A DNA stretch of 16,284 nucleotides from JBCCZC01 sp039188505 (GTDB taxonomy: Bacteria; Pseudomonadota; Gammaproteobacteria; Xanthomonadales; SZUA-38): positions 1 to 16,284 of the forward strand of contig JBCCZC010000082.1 of the NCBI GenBank assembly GCA_039188505.1, written 5' to 3'. Under the pieces are notes generated by a model that was not told the DNA's origin, did no database searches, and worked only from the letters and a program-made list of their open reading frames with translations. Positions 1-6,812 of the stretch are shown here, piece after piece. Each line of letters opens with the position of its first letter. Position 1 is the stretch's first letter. Made by a program: the position numbers and the translations under genes.

Positions 1-78
1 CTGGAGAAAAGTACCCGAGGCACCCCGGCTGAACCGGACACCGAAAATGGGCACAATGACCCCGAAGGAATTCGATGA
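1..78 (+). CDS. 3' end of an unidentified gene, cut by the window edge
   Basis: Reading from base 1, frame 1 stays open for 25 codons and stops at TGA 76-78. The visible tail is hydrophilic and rich in Glu, Asp, Gly and Pro and ends in DPEGIR; it has no recognisable domain. The stop overlaps the ATG of the next gene in an ATGA arrangement, and the AAGGA ribosome-binding site of that gene (65-69) lies inside this tail. That geometry is the main reason to believe the frame is real, because 25 codons alone prove little in GC-rich DNA. The function cannot be told from this piece. Confidence 0.4.
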   Translation: MEKSTRGTPAEPDTENGHNDPEGIR

Positions 79-836
79 GCAAGGGCAAGATGTATGTGCG
101 CGGTGCCCCGGAAGATCGCTCAGTTCTTCGATGCGACACTTCGGTCGCTCCTTATCGCCTTTCCAAGTTGGTAGTCCCGAAAAAGATGCAACCGCCTCGC
201 CTGCTGTCCCTTCGTCGCGTAGCGGCTCGTCTTCAATCCCTGCGCGTGGGCCTGGCTGCCGTCGCGCTCACCGCGATTCCCGTAGGCGGAGTTGCTCAAA
301 CGCAGCATCCGAACGTGCTGAGTGCCCTGGACGAGCACTTGTGCTTACCTTTCGCACGGGCGGAAGCGGACAGCGACGATGCTGGGTCTATCCGCGTGTC
401 CGTTCGGCTGCACGACACCGAGACCACTGAAGAATGGCATAGACGTGTGGGCCAGGCAGCTGCGATGACGATCATCCGGACCTTCGCACATACGAAGGTG
501 GATTCCCTCGCGCTTTCCGTGCGTTCGAATCTCGTAGGCGCCGACGGCAAGGTCATTCGCCCGTTGCCGCAGGCCGGCTTCGAGATCGGTCGCATCACGC
601 GCGAACAGGCACTTGAGACCGTTCGTGACTTTCTTCCAAAGACGAATTCGTTCGCGGAGCTCATCGCCGCTTCGGAGCCACGCGGCAAGAAATGTGGGGA
701 GTGGTTCGTGATGCCGCTCTCGTCCATTCTCTTCGAGCAATGGCATGACGACGGCGTATTCTTCGACGGCGCGATGCTGATGGGGGTCGCCTTCACAAAG
801 AACAGCGACTCGGGCACTGCGCCCGGCCAGCACTAG
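75..836 (+). CDS. Exported hypothetical protein
   Basis: This 253-residue protein is not recognised. The ATG at 75 has AAGGA five bases upstream and overlaps the stop of the preceding frame, which favours this start. A second in-frame ATG at 186 would give a more conventional signal peptide: Arg-rich residues, then a hydrophobic run (about residues 57-70 from the first start), then small residues before AQTQH. With the longer start, a basic stretch of about 37 residues precedes the hydrophobic segment, which is unusual for a signal peptide. The mature part is soluble alpha/beta in character, with two Cys (in EHLCLPF and GKKCGEW) that could form a disulfide in the periplasm. Gene reality is fairly sure, the start less so, the function unknown. 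Confidence 0.6.
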   Translation: MSKGKMYVRGAPEDRSVLRCDTSVAPYRLSKLVVPKKMQPPRLLSLRRVAARLQSLRVGLAAVALTAIPVGGVAQTQHPNVLSALDEHLCLPFARAEADSDDAGSIRVSVRLHDTETTEEWHRRVGQAAAMTIIRTFAHTKVDSLALSVRSNLVGADGKVIRPLPQAGFEIGRITREQALETVRDFLPKTNSFAELIAASEPRGKKCGEWFVMPLSSILFEQWHDDGVFFDGAMLMGVAFTKNSDSGTAPGQH

Positions 837-870
837 CTGAAGAAACCGAACGATCCGGAGCGGTTCGAAT

Positions 871-907
871 ACCCGGCAATAGTCCCGGTTTGCCGAGCGG
901 GCCGGGT
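871..907. terminator. Hairpin between convergent genes, possible terminator
   Basis: ACCCGGC (871-877) and GCCGGGT (901-907) are perfect 7-base complements around a 23-base loop. The hairpin sits 34 bases past the stop of the plus-strand gene ending at 836. No T run follows on either strand, so intrinsic termination is not assured. Confidence 0.3.
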
Positions 908-919
908 GTAGCTATCTGC

Positions 920-944
920 GCGGCCCCGACGCCCGCAAGGCCGC
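920..944 (-). terminator. Hairpin directly after the phosphofructokinase stop
   Basis: GCGGCC (920-925) pairs with GGCCGC (939-944) around a 13-base loop, immediately downstream of the minus-strand stop at 945. It is GC-only and lacks a U tract. It may protect the 3' end or help termination, but six pairs of this composition can also arise by chance here. Confidence 0.25.
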
Positions 945-2171
945 TCAGTGCTCGACGTCGACCTTTGGCCCCTTCGCCTGGCCGATTTCGTCGAGCATGG
1001 TGCCGAACCAGTCCGTGTCGATGTCGAAAGGCTTGCCGCCGGCGATACGCGGGAACTCGATCGCTCGTAATTCGAAGTCGGCGTCGTCATCCTGACCGAT
1101 GACACCGCTGACGCCCGCCATCGCGCACTCGATGGCCTTATCGCAGCAGGCCTTGATAAGTTCGAGATCGGCCTCGTTCGATGCGGCTGCCCGTGAGTAA
1201 TACCCGGACTTCTGGGTCAGCACCTTCTCGGCGCCCAGGAGGCTCGCGAACTGCTTGCCGAACCACGCGCCCGGGTTTACGGCGTCGAGCTTGACATGGC
1301 CGAACGCATCCCGCGGCACCGCCTCGCCCGCAGCCTCCATCTCCTTGACGATGGCATCGACGCCGGCGCCCTCCGAGATGAAGATGTTCACGTTGTCATG
1401 CTCGTCCATGACCTGCTTCAGTCGCGTCGCCTCGGCGGGAATGTCGATCTCCATCTCCGGAACGAAAACGGCGTGGACCTCCTTCCGCTCCCGGGTCAGC
1501 CCAAGCCCGGGCAGAAACTCCAGCGCCTCCAGGTCCTCACGGTAGGTCTTCGCCGTATACGCGGTGAGCCACCCGCAGTTGCGGCCCATGACCTCGTGGA
1601 TGATCAGCATCCGCGGGTTCGCGCCGTGCTCGGCGACGACATTGGCGAAGAACCTCGCGCCCTCGGCCGCGGCCGTCCACGCGCCGAGGCTCTGCTTGAT
1701 GGGAATCACGTCGTTGTCCACCGTTTTCGGCAGCCCGACAACGTTGAGCGCGTAGTCGTGTGCCTTCAGGTGCGCGGCGAGATCCGCCGCGGCGGTGTTG
1801 GTGTCGTCGCCCCCGATCGTGTGGAGCACCTCCACGCCATCGTTCTCGAGCTGTCTGGCGGCGACGTCGAGGGGATTCTCGCCGGGCTTTATGAGCCCGC
1901 GCTTCGCGCAGTCCTCGACGTTGGTGAGCTTGACCCGGCTGTTCCCGATCGGGCTGCCGCCATGCCCGTACAGAACGGCCGCGTTGGCGCGGATCTCCGG
2001 GGTGACGGTGATGCTCTCGCCCAGAAGCAGGCCCTTGTATCCGCTGATGTAGCAGATGATCTCCGTTTCGGGAGACAGCTCGGTGTAGCGCTCGATCAAG
2101 CGTCCGATAGCGCTGGAAAGACAGGGCGCCAGACCGCCCGCTGTGAGAAGAGCTACTTTCTTGATTGCCAT
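945..2171 (-). CDS. pfp: Pyrophosphate-dependent 6-phosphofructokinase
   Basis: This 408-residue cytosolic enzyme interconverts fructose 6-phosphate and fructose 1,6-bisphosphate with pyrophosphate as phosphoryl donor. It serves glycolysis and, because the reaction is reversible, gluconeogenesis. The N-terminal glycine loop reads LLTAGGLAPC (residues 8-17). GGDDT at 120-124 has the second Asp that marks PPi use (ATP enzymes have GGDGS). PKTVDND at 148-154 carries the Lys that replaces Gly of ATP enzymes and the catalytic Asp pair. MGRNCGWLTA (195-204) is the substrate-binding segment. The length suits the roughly 400-420 residue bacterial PPi group. AGGA lies 10 bases upstream of ATG 2171. 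The gene stands alone, divergent from the acetyltransferase unit. The family call is very secure; donor specificity follows from motifs. Confidence 0.95.
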   Translation of the reverse strand: MAIKKVALLTAGGLAPCLSSAIGRLIERYTELSPETEIICYISGYKGLLLGESITVTPEIRANAAVLYGHGGSPIGNSRVKLTNVEDCAKRGLIKPGENPLDVAARQLENDGVEVLHTIGGDDTNTAAADLAAHLKAHDYALNVVGLPKTVDNDVIPIKQSLGAWTAAAEGARFFANVVAEHGANPRMLIIHEVMGRNCGWLTAYTAKTYREDLEALEFLPGLGLTRERKEVHAVFVPEMEIDIPAEATRLKQVMDEHDNVNIFISEGAGVDAIVKEMEAAGEAVPRDAFGHVKLDAVNPGAWFGKQFASLLGAEKVLTQKSGYYSRAAASNEADLELIKACCDKAIECAMAGVSGVIGQDDDADFELRAIEFPRIAGGKPFDIDTDWFGTMLDEIGQAKGPKVDVEH

Positions 2172-2320
2172 GTCGACGGATTCCTGTCCATGAGCCTGCC
2201 GAGTGATTGGTTCCGGCGGCGGTTGTCACCCCAAGCGCGCATCGCGATCGCGGAACTGCGGTGCGCGGTCCCACCGGGTCAGAAACCGGGCCACACCTCT
2301 CGCGACCTTCGCCCCGGTTC

Positions 2321-2326
2321 AGGAGG
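2321..2326 (+). promoter_or_regulatory. Ribosome-binding site of the leader ORF
   Basis: AGGAGG lies nine bases upstream of the double ATG at 2336/2339. It is among the strongest Shine-Dalgarno matches in the window, while the acetyltransferase ATG at 2473 has none (GTGGGCCG precedes it). This suggests ribosomes load here and reach the acetyltransferase by coupling. Confidence 0.5.
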
Positions 2327-2335
2327 CGCGACATC

Positions 2336-2476
2336 ATGATGCCCTGTTCCGAACGGTTGTGTTTGATCAAGCCGCTTTGCAACGGACCGGCCCCGCCTTC
2401 GACGCACTTGCTTCGAGGTCATCCGGAGCCCTCGTTGACGCCCGTTGCCGTTGTACCGATCATCGTGGGCCGATGA
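2336..2476 (+). CDS. Short leader ORF coupled to the acetyltransferase gene
   Basis: This reading frame of 46 codons starts at a double ATG behind AGGAGG (2321-2326) and ends at TGA 2474-2476, overlapping the next ATG as ATGA. The N-terminus has three Cys within the first 15 residues (in MMPCSERLCL and KPLC). The rest is Pro/Leu-rich and ends in a hydrophobic run before VGR. No family is recognised, and the composition does not strongly argue for a folded protein. It may act only as a translated leader that couples, and perhaps regulates, the acetyltransferase. Support is the ribosome-binding site and the overlap, not homology. Confidence 0.4.
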   Translation: MMPCSERLCLIKPLCNGPAPPSTHLLRGHPEPSLTPVAVVPIIVGR

Positions 2477-3033
2477 CCTCCGTCAGGACACACCACTTCA
2501 CCCATCGCATCGCCGAGGAGGCCGATGTGTCGGCCATCATCGCTCTGATGCGGTCGGCCATCGAGGTGAACATGCAGGAGTTCCTGACGCCTGGCGAGAT
2601 CGACGCCGCGAAGGAAACCATGGGTGTGGACCAGACGCTGATCGACGATGGCACCTACTTCGTCATCGAGACTGTCGTCGAGGATGAGCGGGTCATGGTC
2701 GGCTGCGGCGGCTGGGGCAAGCGCCGGACGCTCTACGGCGGCAATCACACGGTGGGTCGAGACGACTCCCTCAGCGATCCGGCCAACGAGCCCGCACGGA
2801 TTCGTGCGATGTATACCCACCCGGAGTGGACGCGTCACGGCATCGGCACCCTGCTACTCGACCTGGGCGAAGAGGCCGCGCGAAACGCCGGCTTCGGGAC
2901 CATCGAGCTCGGCTCGACCATTCCTGGGGAGCCGTTCTACATCGCACGCGGCTACACCGAGTGCTCGCGTGTGACGCACACCGGTGCGAACGGCGAGCCG
3001 AACACGGTGATCAAGATGGCCAAGACCCTTTGA
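2473..3033 (+). CDS. GNAT-family N-acetyltransferase
   Basis: This 186-residue protein is of the GNAT fold, which transfers an acetyl group from acetyl-CoA to an amine; the substrate cannot be told. From ATG 2473, the acceptor-side helix with EVNMQEFLTP lies near residues 31-40 and a beta strand with VMVGCGGWG near 74-82. The CoA pyrophosphate loop is RHGIGT at 121-126 (the R/Q-x-x-G-x-G/A signature), preceded by the strand RAMYTHPEW. PFYIARGY near 154-161 is the usual motif B region. The length is typical for stand-alone members. The frame stays open upstream to 2203, but that extension is not family-like. The chosen start matches where GNAT sequence begins and overlaps the leader ORF stop. 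Confidence 0.85.
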   Translation: MTSVRTHHFTHRIAEEADVSAIIALMRSAIEVNMQEFLTPGEIDAAKETMGVDQTLIDDGTYFVIETVVEDERVMVGCGGWGKRRTLYGGNHTVGRDDSLSDPANEPARIRAMYTHPEWTRHGIGTLLLDLGEEAARNAGFGTIELGSTIPGEPFYIARGYTECSRVTHTGANGEPNTVIKMAKTL

Positions 3034-3152
3034 GCTGAGTCGCGCGACGCTCGGGGGCGCTTCGGACCGTAGACGTTGCAGCCAAGGACGCCAGTGATTG
3101 TAGAGGCCACCCGTCAGCCCGGTTGCTGAAGCGAGCCTCTGCGGCCGCCTTT

Positions 3153-3602
3153 TCAGCCGCCGCCGGTCAGGGTCATAAAGGCAAGGACCATCGCTGCAGC
3201 GCATAGCCCGAAGACGACAAGGCCGACCAGCTGGCTTCGAGGGGATTGCTCCCGATCGTGTCGTCGGGATTGGAGCGTGCCCGACTCGTCGCGTGGTTCC
3301 TGGTCTCCGAGGAACAGGACCGTCTCCTTGATCGCCGACGAGAATCCCCGTGGCTCCTCGTCGACTTGCCGAGTTCCACGCCTGTCGATGGCGATCAGCT
3401 TGAAGCGCTCAGGGTGGCCCTCCGCGTCGACGAGAAACACGGTCCCGTTGGCAGTTCTGATGCGCAGGCCCGTCGTCTGGCGCGTGAATCCATGGCTGTC
3501 GATCGTCTCGATCATGCGGTCGATCTCGGACGTGAAGTTCACTCTGAGCATTCTCATCGCGAGACGCAGGCCGCCGAGGTCGAGCTTGTCCCATTGGGTC
3601 AT
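3153..3602 (-). CDS. Tail-anchored hypothetical protein
   Basis: This 149-residue protein has no recognised family. Residues 1-100 are predicted soluble and mix helix with strands (for example GTVFLVDAEG near 53-62). A polar, charged linker follows (about 100-123). One hydrophobic segment near 124-145 (LVGLVVFGLC and AAMVLAFMTL) ends just before a GGG terminus. This gives an inner-membrane tail anchor with the soluble part in the cytoplasm. The ATG at 3602 has GGGAGA upstream, formed by the last copy of the 12-bp tandem repeat, and overlaps the TGA of a small upstream ORF as ATGA. Convergent with the acetyltransferase gene. Confidence 0.7.
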   Translation of the reverse strand: MTQWDKLDLGGLRLAMRMLRVNFTSEIDRMIETIDSHGFTRQTTGLRIRTANGTVFLVDAEGHPERFKLIAIDRRGTRQVDEEPRGFSSAIKETVLFLGDQEPRDESGTLQSRRHDREQSPRSQLVGLVVFGLCAAAMVLAFMTLTGGG

Positions 3603-3742
3603 CGTTCCATCTCCCGTTGTCTATCCCGTTCCATATCCCGTTCAATGCCGGGCGCGTCGGAACCGAACGACGACGCTTCGATTCGAGGCCGCACCCAATC
3701 GACGTTTCGGGCAATGCCGTCGGCCGGGATCAGACGATTCAA
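3599..3742 (-). CDS. Small ORF with repeat-encoded charged tail, upstream-coupled
   Basis: A minus-strand frame can start at TTG 3742, with GAAGG seven bases upstream, and gives 47 residues. It begins like a folded protein (NRLIPADGIARNVDWVRPRI) and ends in a highly charged tail in which Glu-Arg-Asp-Met-like tetrads recur (ERDM, ERDR, QREM, ER). The tail is encoded by the 12-bp tandem repeat at 3603-3650. Its TGA overlaps the ATG of the tail-anchored protein gene. There is no ATG or GTG near the proposed start, and an in-frame TGA lies about 30 bases further upstream. It may be a short coupled protein or the 3' remnant of a longer gene. No family recognised. Confidence 0.45.
   Translation of the reverse strand: MNRLIPADGIARNVDWVRPRIEASSFGSDAPGIERDMERDRQREMER
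3603..3650. repeat. 12-bp tandem repeat, four units, abutting a start codon
   Basis: CGTT recurs exactly every 12 bases at 3603, 3615, 3627 and 3639. Units 1 and 3 differ at one base (CGTTCCATCTCC and CGTTCCATATCC); units 2 and 4 are more diverged. On the minus strand each unit begins with GG(A/C)-type purines, and the last ends directly at ATG 3602, so the final copy supplies that gene's ribosome-binding site. In the overlapping minus frame each unit is four codons and adds a charged tetrapeptide. Confidence 0.75.
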
Positions 3743-3868
3743 GTCCCGACCTTCGAGCCTTCAGCAGAAACGCCTCGGCTGATACCCGCTGACTCGCCAA
3801 GAGCAGTCATGAACGACGCAAACCGGTAACCTCGACGGGACGATGATGCTCCTGCAAGGAGGCTAGGG

Positions 3869-4468
3869 ATGGTTGACGGGCGAGTGTTCGGGGCCGTGCT
3901 GTTGTGTGGCGCGCTCTCCATCGGTGAAACGAACGGCGACGACACCGGTGATTTCGAATCGCATGGCGGGGACCGGAATGAAGCAGGGCAGACGGCCGTC
4001 CACTCGATCGGTGGGGACGATGGCGTCATTTCCTCGTTGGCCACTTCCGGGTGCGAGACCACCTTCTCGACAGACCGCGCCATGGTCCATTTCAATACGA
4101 GCCTGGGAATCATGTTCACCGACCCCGCGCCCTCCTTTAAGCTCAACGGGACCATCGGCTTTGATTTTCCGCCCGGGTTCTCCGGGGAGATCCCCAATCC
4201 GGATTCCCGATCGGAGAGCGGCGTCACGACGAGTCGGTCCATCACCGACAACGACCACGCGTCATGGGGGAATTTCTGCTGGAAGTACGGCGAAGGGGCC
4301 ACGGGCGGGTCAGCTCATATCGAATCGATCGACGGACCTGCGGGCATCGTTCGCGCGGTCTTCGACAACTTCCAGCTCGCTGACTGCGAGACCCATGGCG
4401 TTGTCTGCACCCTGACCGGCGTCATCGAATCACGAGGCACGGGCGTCTTCGAGACCGCGGACCGGTAA
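3869..4468 (+). CDS. Hypothetical protein, probably exported
   Basis: This 199-residue protein is not recognised. The ATG at 3869 has a perfect AAGGAGG at 3856-3862, six bases upstream, so the start is well fixed. The N-terminus has a short hydrophobic run (residues 6-18, VFGAVLLCGALSI) with one Arg before it: a weak signal peptide, not a lipobox. An acidic, Gly/Ser-rich segment (20-55) follows, then a beta-rich domain with four Cys (62, 137, 173, 180) that could form two disulfides. WGNFCWKYG (133-141) is a distinctive patch. It is divergent from the tail-anchored protein unit, with the shared promoter region at 3743-3855. Confidence 0.65.
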   Translation: MVDGRVFGAVLLCGALSIGETNGDDTGDFESHGGDRNEAGQTAVHSIGGDDGVISSLATSGCETTFSTDRAMVHFNTSLGIMFTDPAPSFKLNGTIGFDFPPGFSGEIPNPDSRSESGVTTSRSITDNDHASWGNFCWKYGEGATGGSAHIESIDGPAGIVRAVFDNFQLADCETHGVVCTLTGVIESRGTGVFETADR

Positions 4469-4635
4469 GCGGTGGCCGCTCGCCCGTTGCCGCGCCGGGC
4501 GGGATGAGGTGCACCAGATCGGGCGTGGCATGGCCGGGATCTCCTGGCGTCATGGGGCGCCCGAAGCTGGCTGTCTGCGTGGTTGATTTTCCCGGTGATT
4601 GGCGCCTCCCGATCTGCTTGAGGAGCCCCGGGGCC

Positions 4636-4641
4636 TATGCT
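4636..4641 (+). promoter_or_regulatory. Possible -10 element of the lipoprotein gene
   Basis: TATGCT at 4636-4641 matches the sigma-70 -10 consensus at four of six positions and lies 14 bases before ATG 4656. No convincing -35 is seen at 16-18 bp. If used, the transcript would have a very short leader, consistent with the absence of a Shine-Dalgarno before that ATG. Confidence 0.3.
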
Positions 4642-4655
4642 AGCGTCCGGTCGCT

Positions 4656-5351
4656 ATGAACAGCGCAGACAAGACTTCCCCGAAACTCACGGCTTCTGGC
4701 CTCGTCCTGACCCTGGCAATGGGCGGACTCGCCGGCTGTGGCAACGAAGCGGACACGGACGGGGGCCAGCCCGCGGCCGAAGCAACACCGCCGACGGCGG
4801 TTGCCGAGCAGTCATCGATGGCGCAGGACGCCAACGCGGCCGTGGCCGAGATCAAGGCCGAGCTCGAGAGAGGCGAAGACGTCAAGTACTCGTGTGCGGG
4901 CAACCTCGGCGGCTTTGGCCCGCTGGCCATGTCCGACGATGAAGCCGAGAAGGCGGCCTTCGCCGCGCTGCAGACTGTCTGCTACCTAGACGTGTCGCGA
5001 ATTCTGATCGCCGACCTCCGGGCCAAGATCGAGAACAACGCGCTCGAGTCTTTTGACGCGGTCAACCTCGAAACCCTCATCGAGGCCGAGGATTTCCCCA
5101 CGGATGGCGAGTTCGCGGCAGTCGCTGCAGAGGCCATGAAGGTATTCGAGGTCGAGATCCCCGTTTACCACCTCACTCAGGCTCACGAGGAGGCCAAGCA
5201 GGAGAAGGCCGCGGGCGAAGCCGTTTCCATGGGCTGCATCCGGGGTGAGCAGGTTGTGGAGAAGAGCGGCGAGAAGATCAGCGCCGACGCCGACGCCAAG
5301 GCGGCGCTCGATGCCTTCCGCGAGACCTGCCCCGCCAAAGCTGCGGGCTGA
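4656..5351 (+). CDS. Hypothetical lipoprotein with two Cys-pair modules
   Basis: This 231-residue protein has a classical lipobox, LAGC at residues 25-28, after a hydrophobic stretch (15-24). Cys28 would be lipidated, and Gly at +2 predicts outer-membrane sorting. A Pro/Ala/Thr linker spans about 35-58. The mature domain is mostly helical and acidic. Two segments have the same layout: Cys80 to Cys109 with EAEKAAFAALQTVC before the second Cys, and Cys194 to Cys225 with DADAKAALDAFRETC before the second Cys. These suggest two duplicated disulfide hairpins flanking a central helical region (110-185). No enzyme motif is visible and the family is not recognised. The lipoprotein call is firm, the role unknown. 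Confidence 0.8.
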   Translation: MNSADKTSPKLTASGLVLTLAMGGLAGCGNEADTDGGQPAAEATPPTAVAEQSSMAQDANAAVAEIKAELERGEDVKYSCAGNLGGFGPLAMSDDEAEKAAFAALQTVCYLDVSRILIADLRAKIENNALESFDAVNLETLIEAEDFPTDGEFAAVAAEAMKVFEVEIPVYHLTQAHEEAKQEKAAGEAVSMGCIRGEQVVEKSGEKISADADAKAALDAFRETCPAKAAG

Positions 5352-5648
5352 GCGCTGACCGAGCGACCACCCTGAATGGCGGCTTGCCTGCGATCCGCAG
5401 TGGTTCGGCCGCGCCCCTCTGGGTATCGCTGAACGCGCTGTCGCTGGACGGGCTTTTCCAGCAGGCCGGGCACGGCTGATGCAGCCTCTCGGGCTGTTGC
5501 TCGAGGAAGCCCTTCCTTCGCAATGTCGGTTTCCCCACGCAAACGGCGTTACTATCGCGCCCTTCGATAAATGAGCTGCTGAGGCTCGAGCGGTTCGCCG
5601 AAGCTCCGACCGAACCCGCCCTGAACGTCCGATCCGCGAGAATGACCC
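5352..5648. other. Intergenic region without a supported gene
   Basis: Open frames here on the minus strand are Arg/Pro-rich and look like GC-driven shadows. TACTAT at 5550-5555 could be a -10 element for the hydroxylase gene, but no good -35 accompanies it. No strong terminator hairpin with a T run follows the lipoprotein stop. Confidence 0.4.
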
Positions 5649-6554
5649 ATGACCTTGATCGTTGCCCTGCTGCTCGTGTTCTCGTTTTCCATCGCTCTCA
5701 TCCGCATGCGCAACGTCGAGCATTTCAGCCTCCGTCGTCAGCTCACGAACTATGCAACGTTCATGGTTCCCTTCAATCTTCCCGCCTACCTGTTGTCGAA
5801 GGTGCCCTTGACCCACTTCGTCGACCGGCGACATTTCCCGGAGCTGGACGAGGTCGAGGAGAACTGGGAGGTCATCCGTGATGAAGCGCTGGCGCTCTAC
5901 GACAACGGGTTGATCGCGGCCAAGGACGATCTGCCCGCCGCAAGTTTCTATCGTGATGGTCGCTGGACGAGCTTCTATCTCAAGGCCTACGGAATCGATA
6001 TTCCGTCCGCGTACGAACTCGCGCCGAAGACCATGGCCCTGCTCGACCGCGTGCCGAATATGCAGATCGCGCTGTTCGCCTGTCTGAATCCAGGTAAGGA
6101 ACTCAGCGCTCACCACGACCCATTCGCCTTCTCGCTGCGCTACTCGCTGGGTCTGAGCACGCCCAACTCCGATCGGTCCGGCCTGGTCGTCAACGCCGAA
6201 GACTACCAGTGGCGCGACGGCGAGAGCATCATCGCCGACCAGACCTACTTCCATAGCGCCTACAACCGGAGCGACAAACCGCGCATCATCCTCATGACCG
6301 ACGTGGACCGGCCGCTACGGTGGGCCTGGGTCCAGAAGATCTACTACGCGTTCGGCTGGACCTTCAATCGGTTGTTCGCGGTCGACAACATCGACCTATC
6401 CAGGTCCGGTCTCGGCAACAAGGCCGGGCGAGGAATTCTCGCCTATCAGAAGCTGCTGAAGCGCTTCAAGCACTGGAACAAGCCGCTCTATGTCGCCTCC
6501 AAGGGCGTCACGATCGGGCTTGCCCTGTTTCTTACCGCGAGGGCCATGCTCTAG
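5649..6554 (+). CDS. lpxO: LpxO-like lipid A (aspartyl/asparaginyl) beta-hydroxylase
   Basis: This 301-residue Fe(II)/2-oxoglutarate oxygenase belongs to the aspartyl/asparaginyl beta-hydroxylase fold. Bacterial members of this size and architecture hydroxylate the secondary acyl chain of lipid A at the inner membrane. An N-terminal membrane segment covers residues 2-18. The catalytic core has H155-H-D157-P, where H155 and D157 fit the H-x-D part of the iron triad, distal H202 in TYFHSAYN, and R212 in KPRIILMTDVDRP for 2-oxoglutarate. YQWRDGE (186-192) is typical of the family. A second hydrophobic segment lies at 286-300. The usual SLRYHLGL reads SLRYSLGL (162-169). The start lacks a clear ribosome-binding site. 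Family is sure; lipid A as substrate is inferred from architecture. Confidence 0.82.
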   Translation: MTLIVALLLVFSFSIALIRMRNVEHFSLRRQLTNYATFMVPFNLPAYLLSKVPLTHFVDRRHFPELDEVEENWEVIRDEALALYDNGLIAAKDDLPAASFYRDGRWTSFYLKAYGIDIPSAYELAPKTMALLDRVPNMQIALFACLNPGKELSAHHDPFAFSLRYSLGLSTPNSDRSGLVVNAEDYQWRDGESIIADQTYFHSAYNRSDKPRIILMTDVDRPLRWAWVQKIYYAFGWTFNRLFAVDNIDLSRSGLGNKAGRGILAYQKLLKRFKHWNKPLYVASKGVTIGLALFLTARAML

Positions 6555-6784
6555 TTCCCCTTCGGAACCGATCAAGGTTGCGGCGCTCGGACGCGGCCGA
6601 AACGGCTCAGGGCTATGCGGGAACCCTGTGCTCCCAGGGACGAAGACCGCTGGATCAGCTTGCGCCGTACCCGGAAATCGATCCAATGGTCGCTTGCATC
6701 GCCCGGGGCAGCCGGCATGAACGACCGTGGCCCCGGGGCCCCTCCCGACGCGAGGCTGCGCCCTTCTTTTTCATGCATGGCTTT

Positions 6785-6803
6785 TTGCAACCGAATCAGT
6801 TAC
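6785..6803 (+). promoter_or_regulatory. Operator-like dyad upstream of the Rrf2 gene
   Basis: TTGCAAC (6785-6791), seven bases, then GTTAC (6799-6803). The half sites G(C/T)AAC and GTTAC form an imperfect palindrome. The site ends 9 bases before the GTG start of the regulator, a position suited to autorepression. An identical motif with the same spacing precedes the next gene at 7273-7291. Confidence 0.6.
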
Positions 6804-6812
6804 TTTTCCGGC

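Noticed and set aside
1296..2339. 347-codon plus-strand frame opposite the phosphofructokinase
   Set aside because: It is the antisense shadow of a strongly conserved gene; Arg/Asp/Val/Leu-rich without domains.
3246..3782. Long plus-strand frame of 178 codons
   Set aside because: It is antisense to the tail-anchored protein and the small coupled ORF, with Arg/Ser-rich shadow composition and no ribosome-binding site.
4986..6254. 422-codon minus-strand frame across the lipoprotein and hydroxylase genes
   Set aside because: It spans two real plus-strand genes and has no coherent domain.
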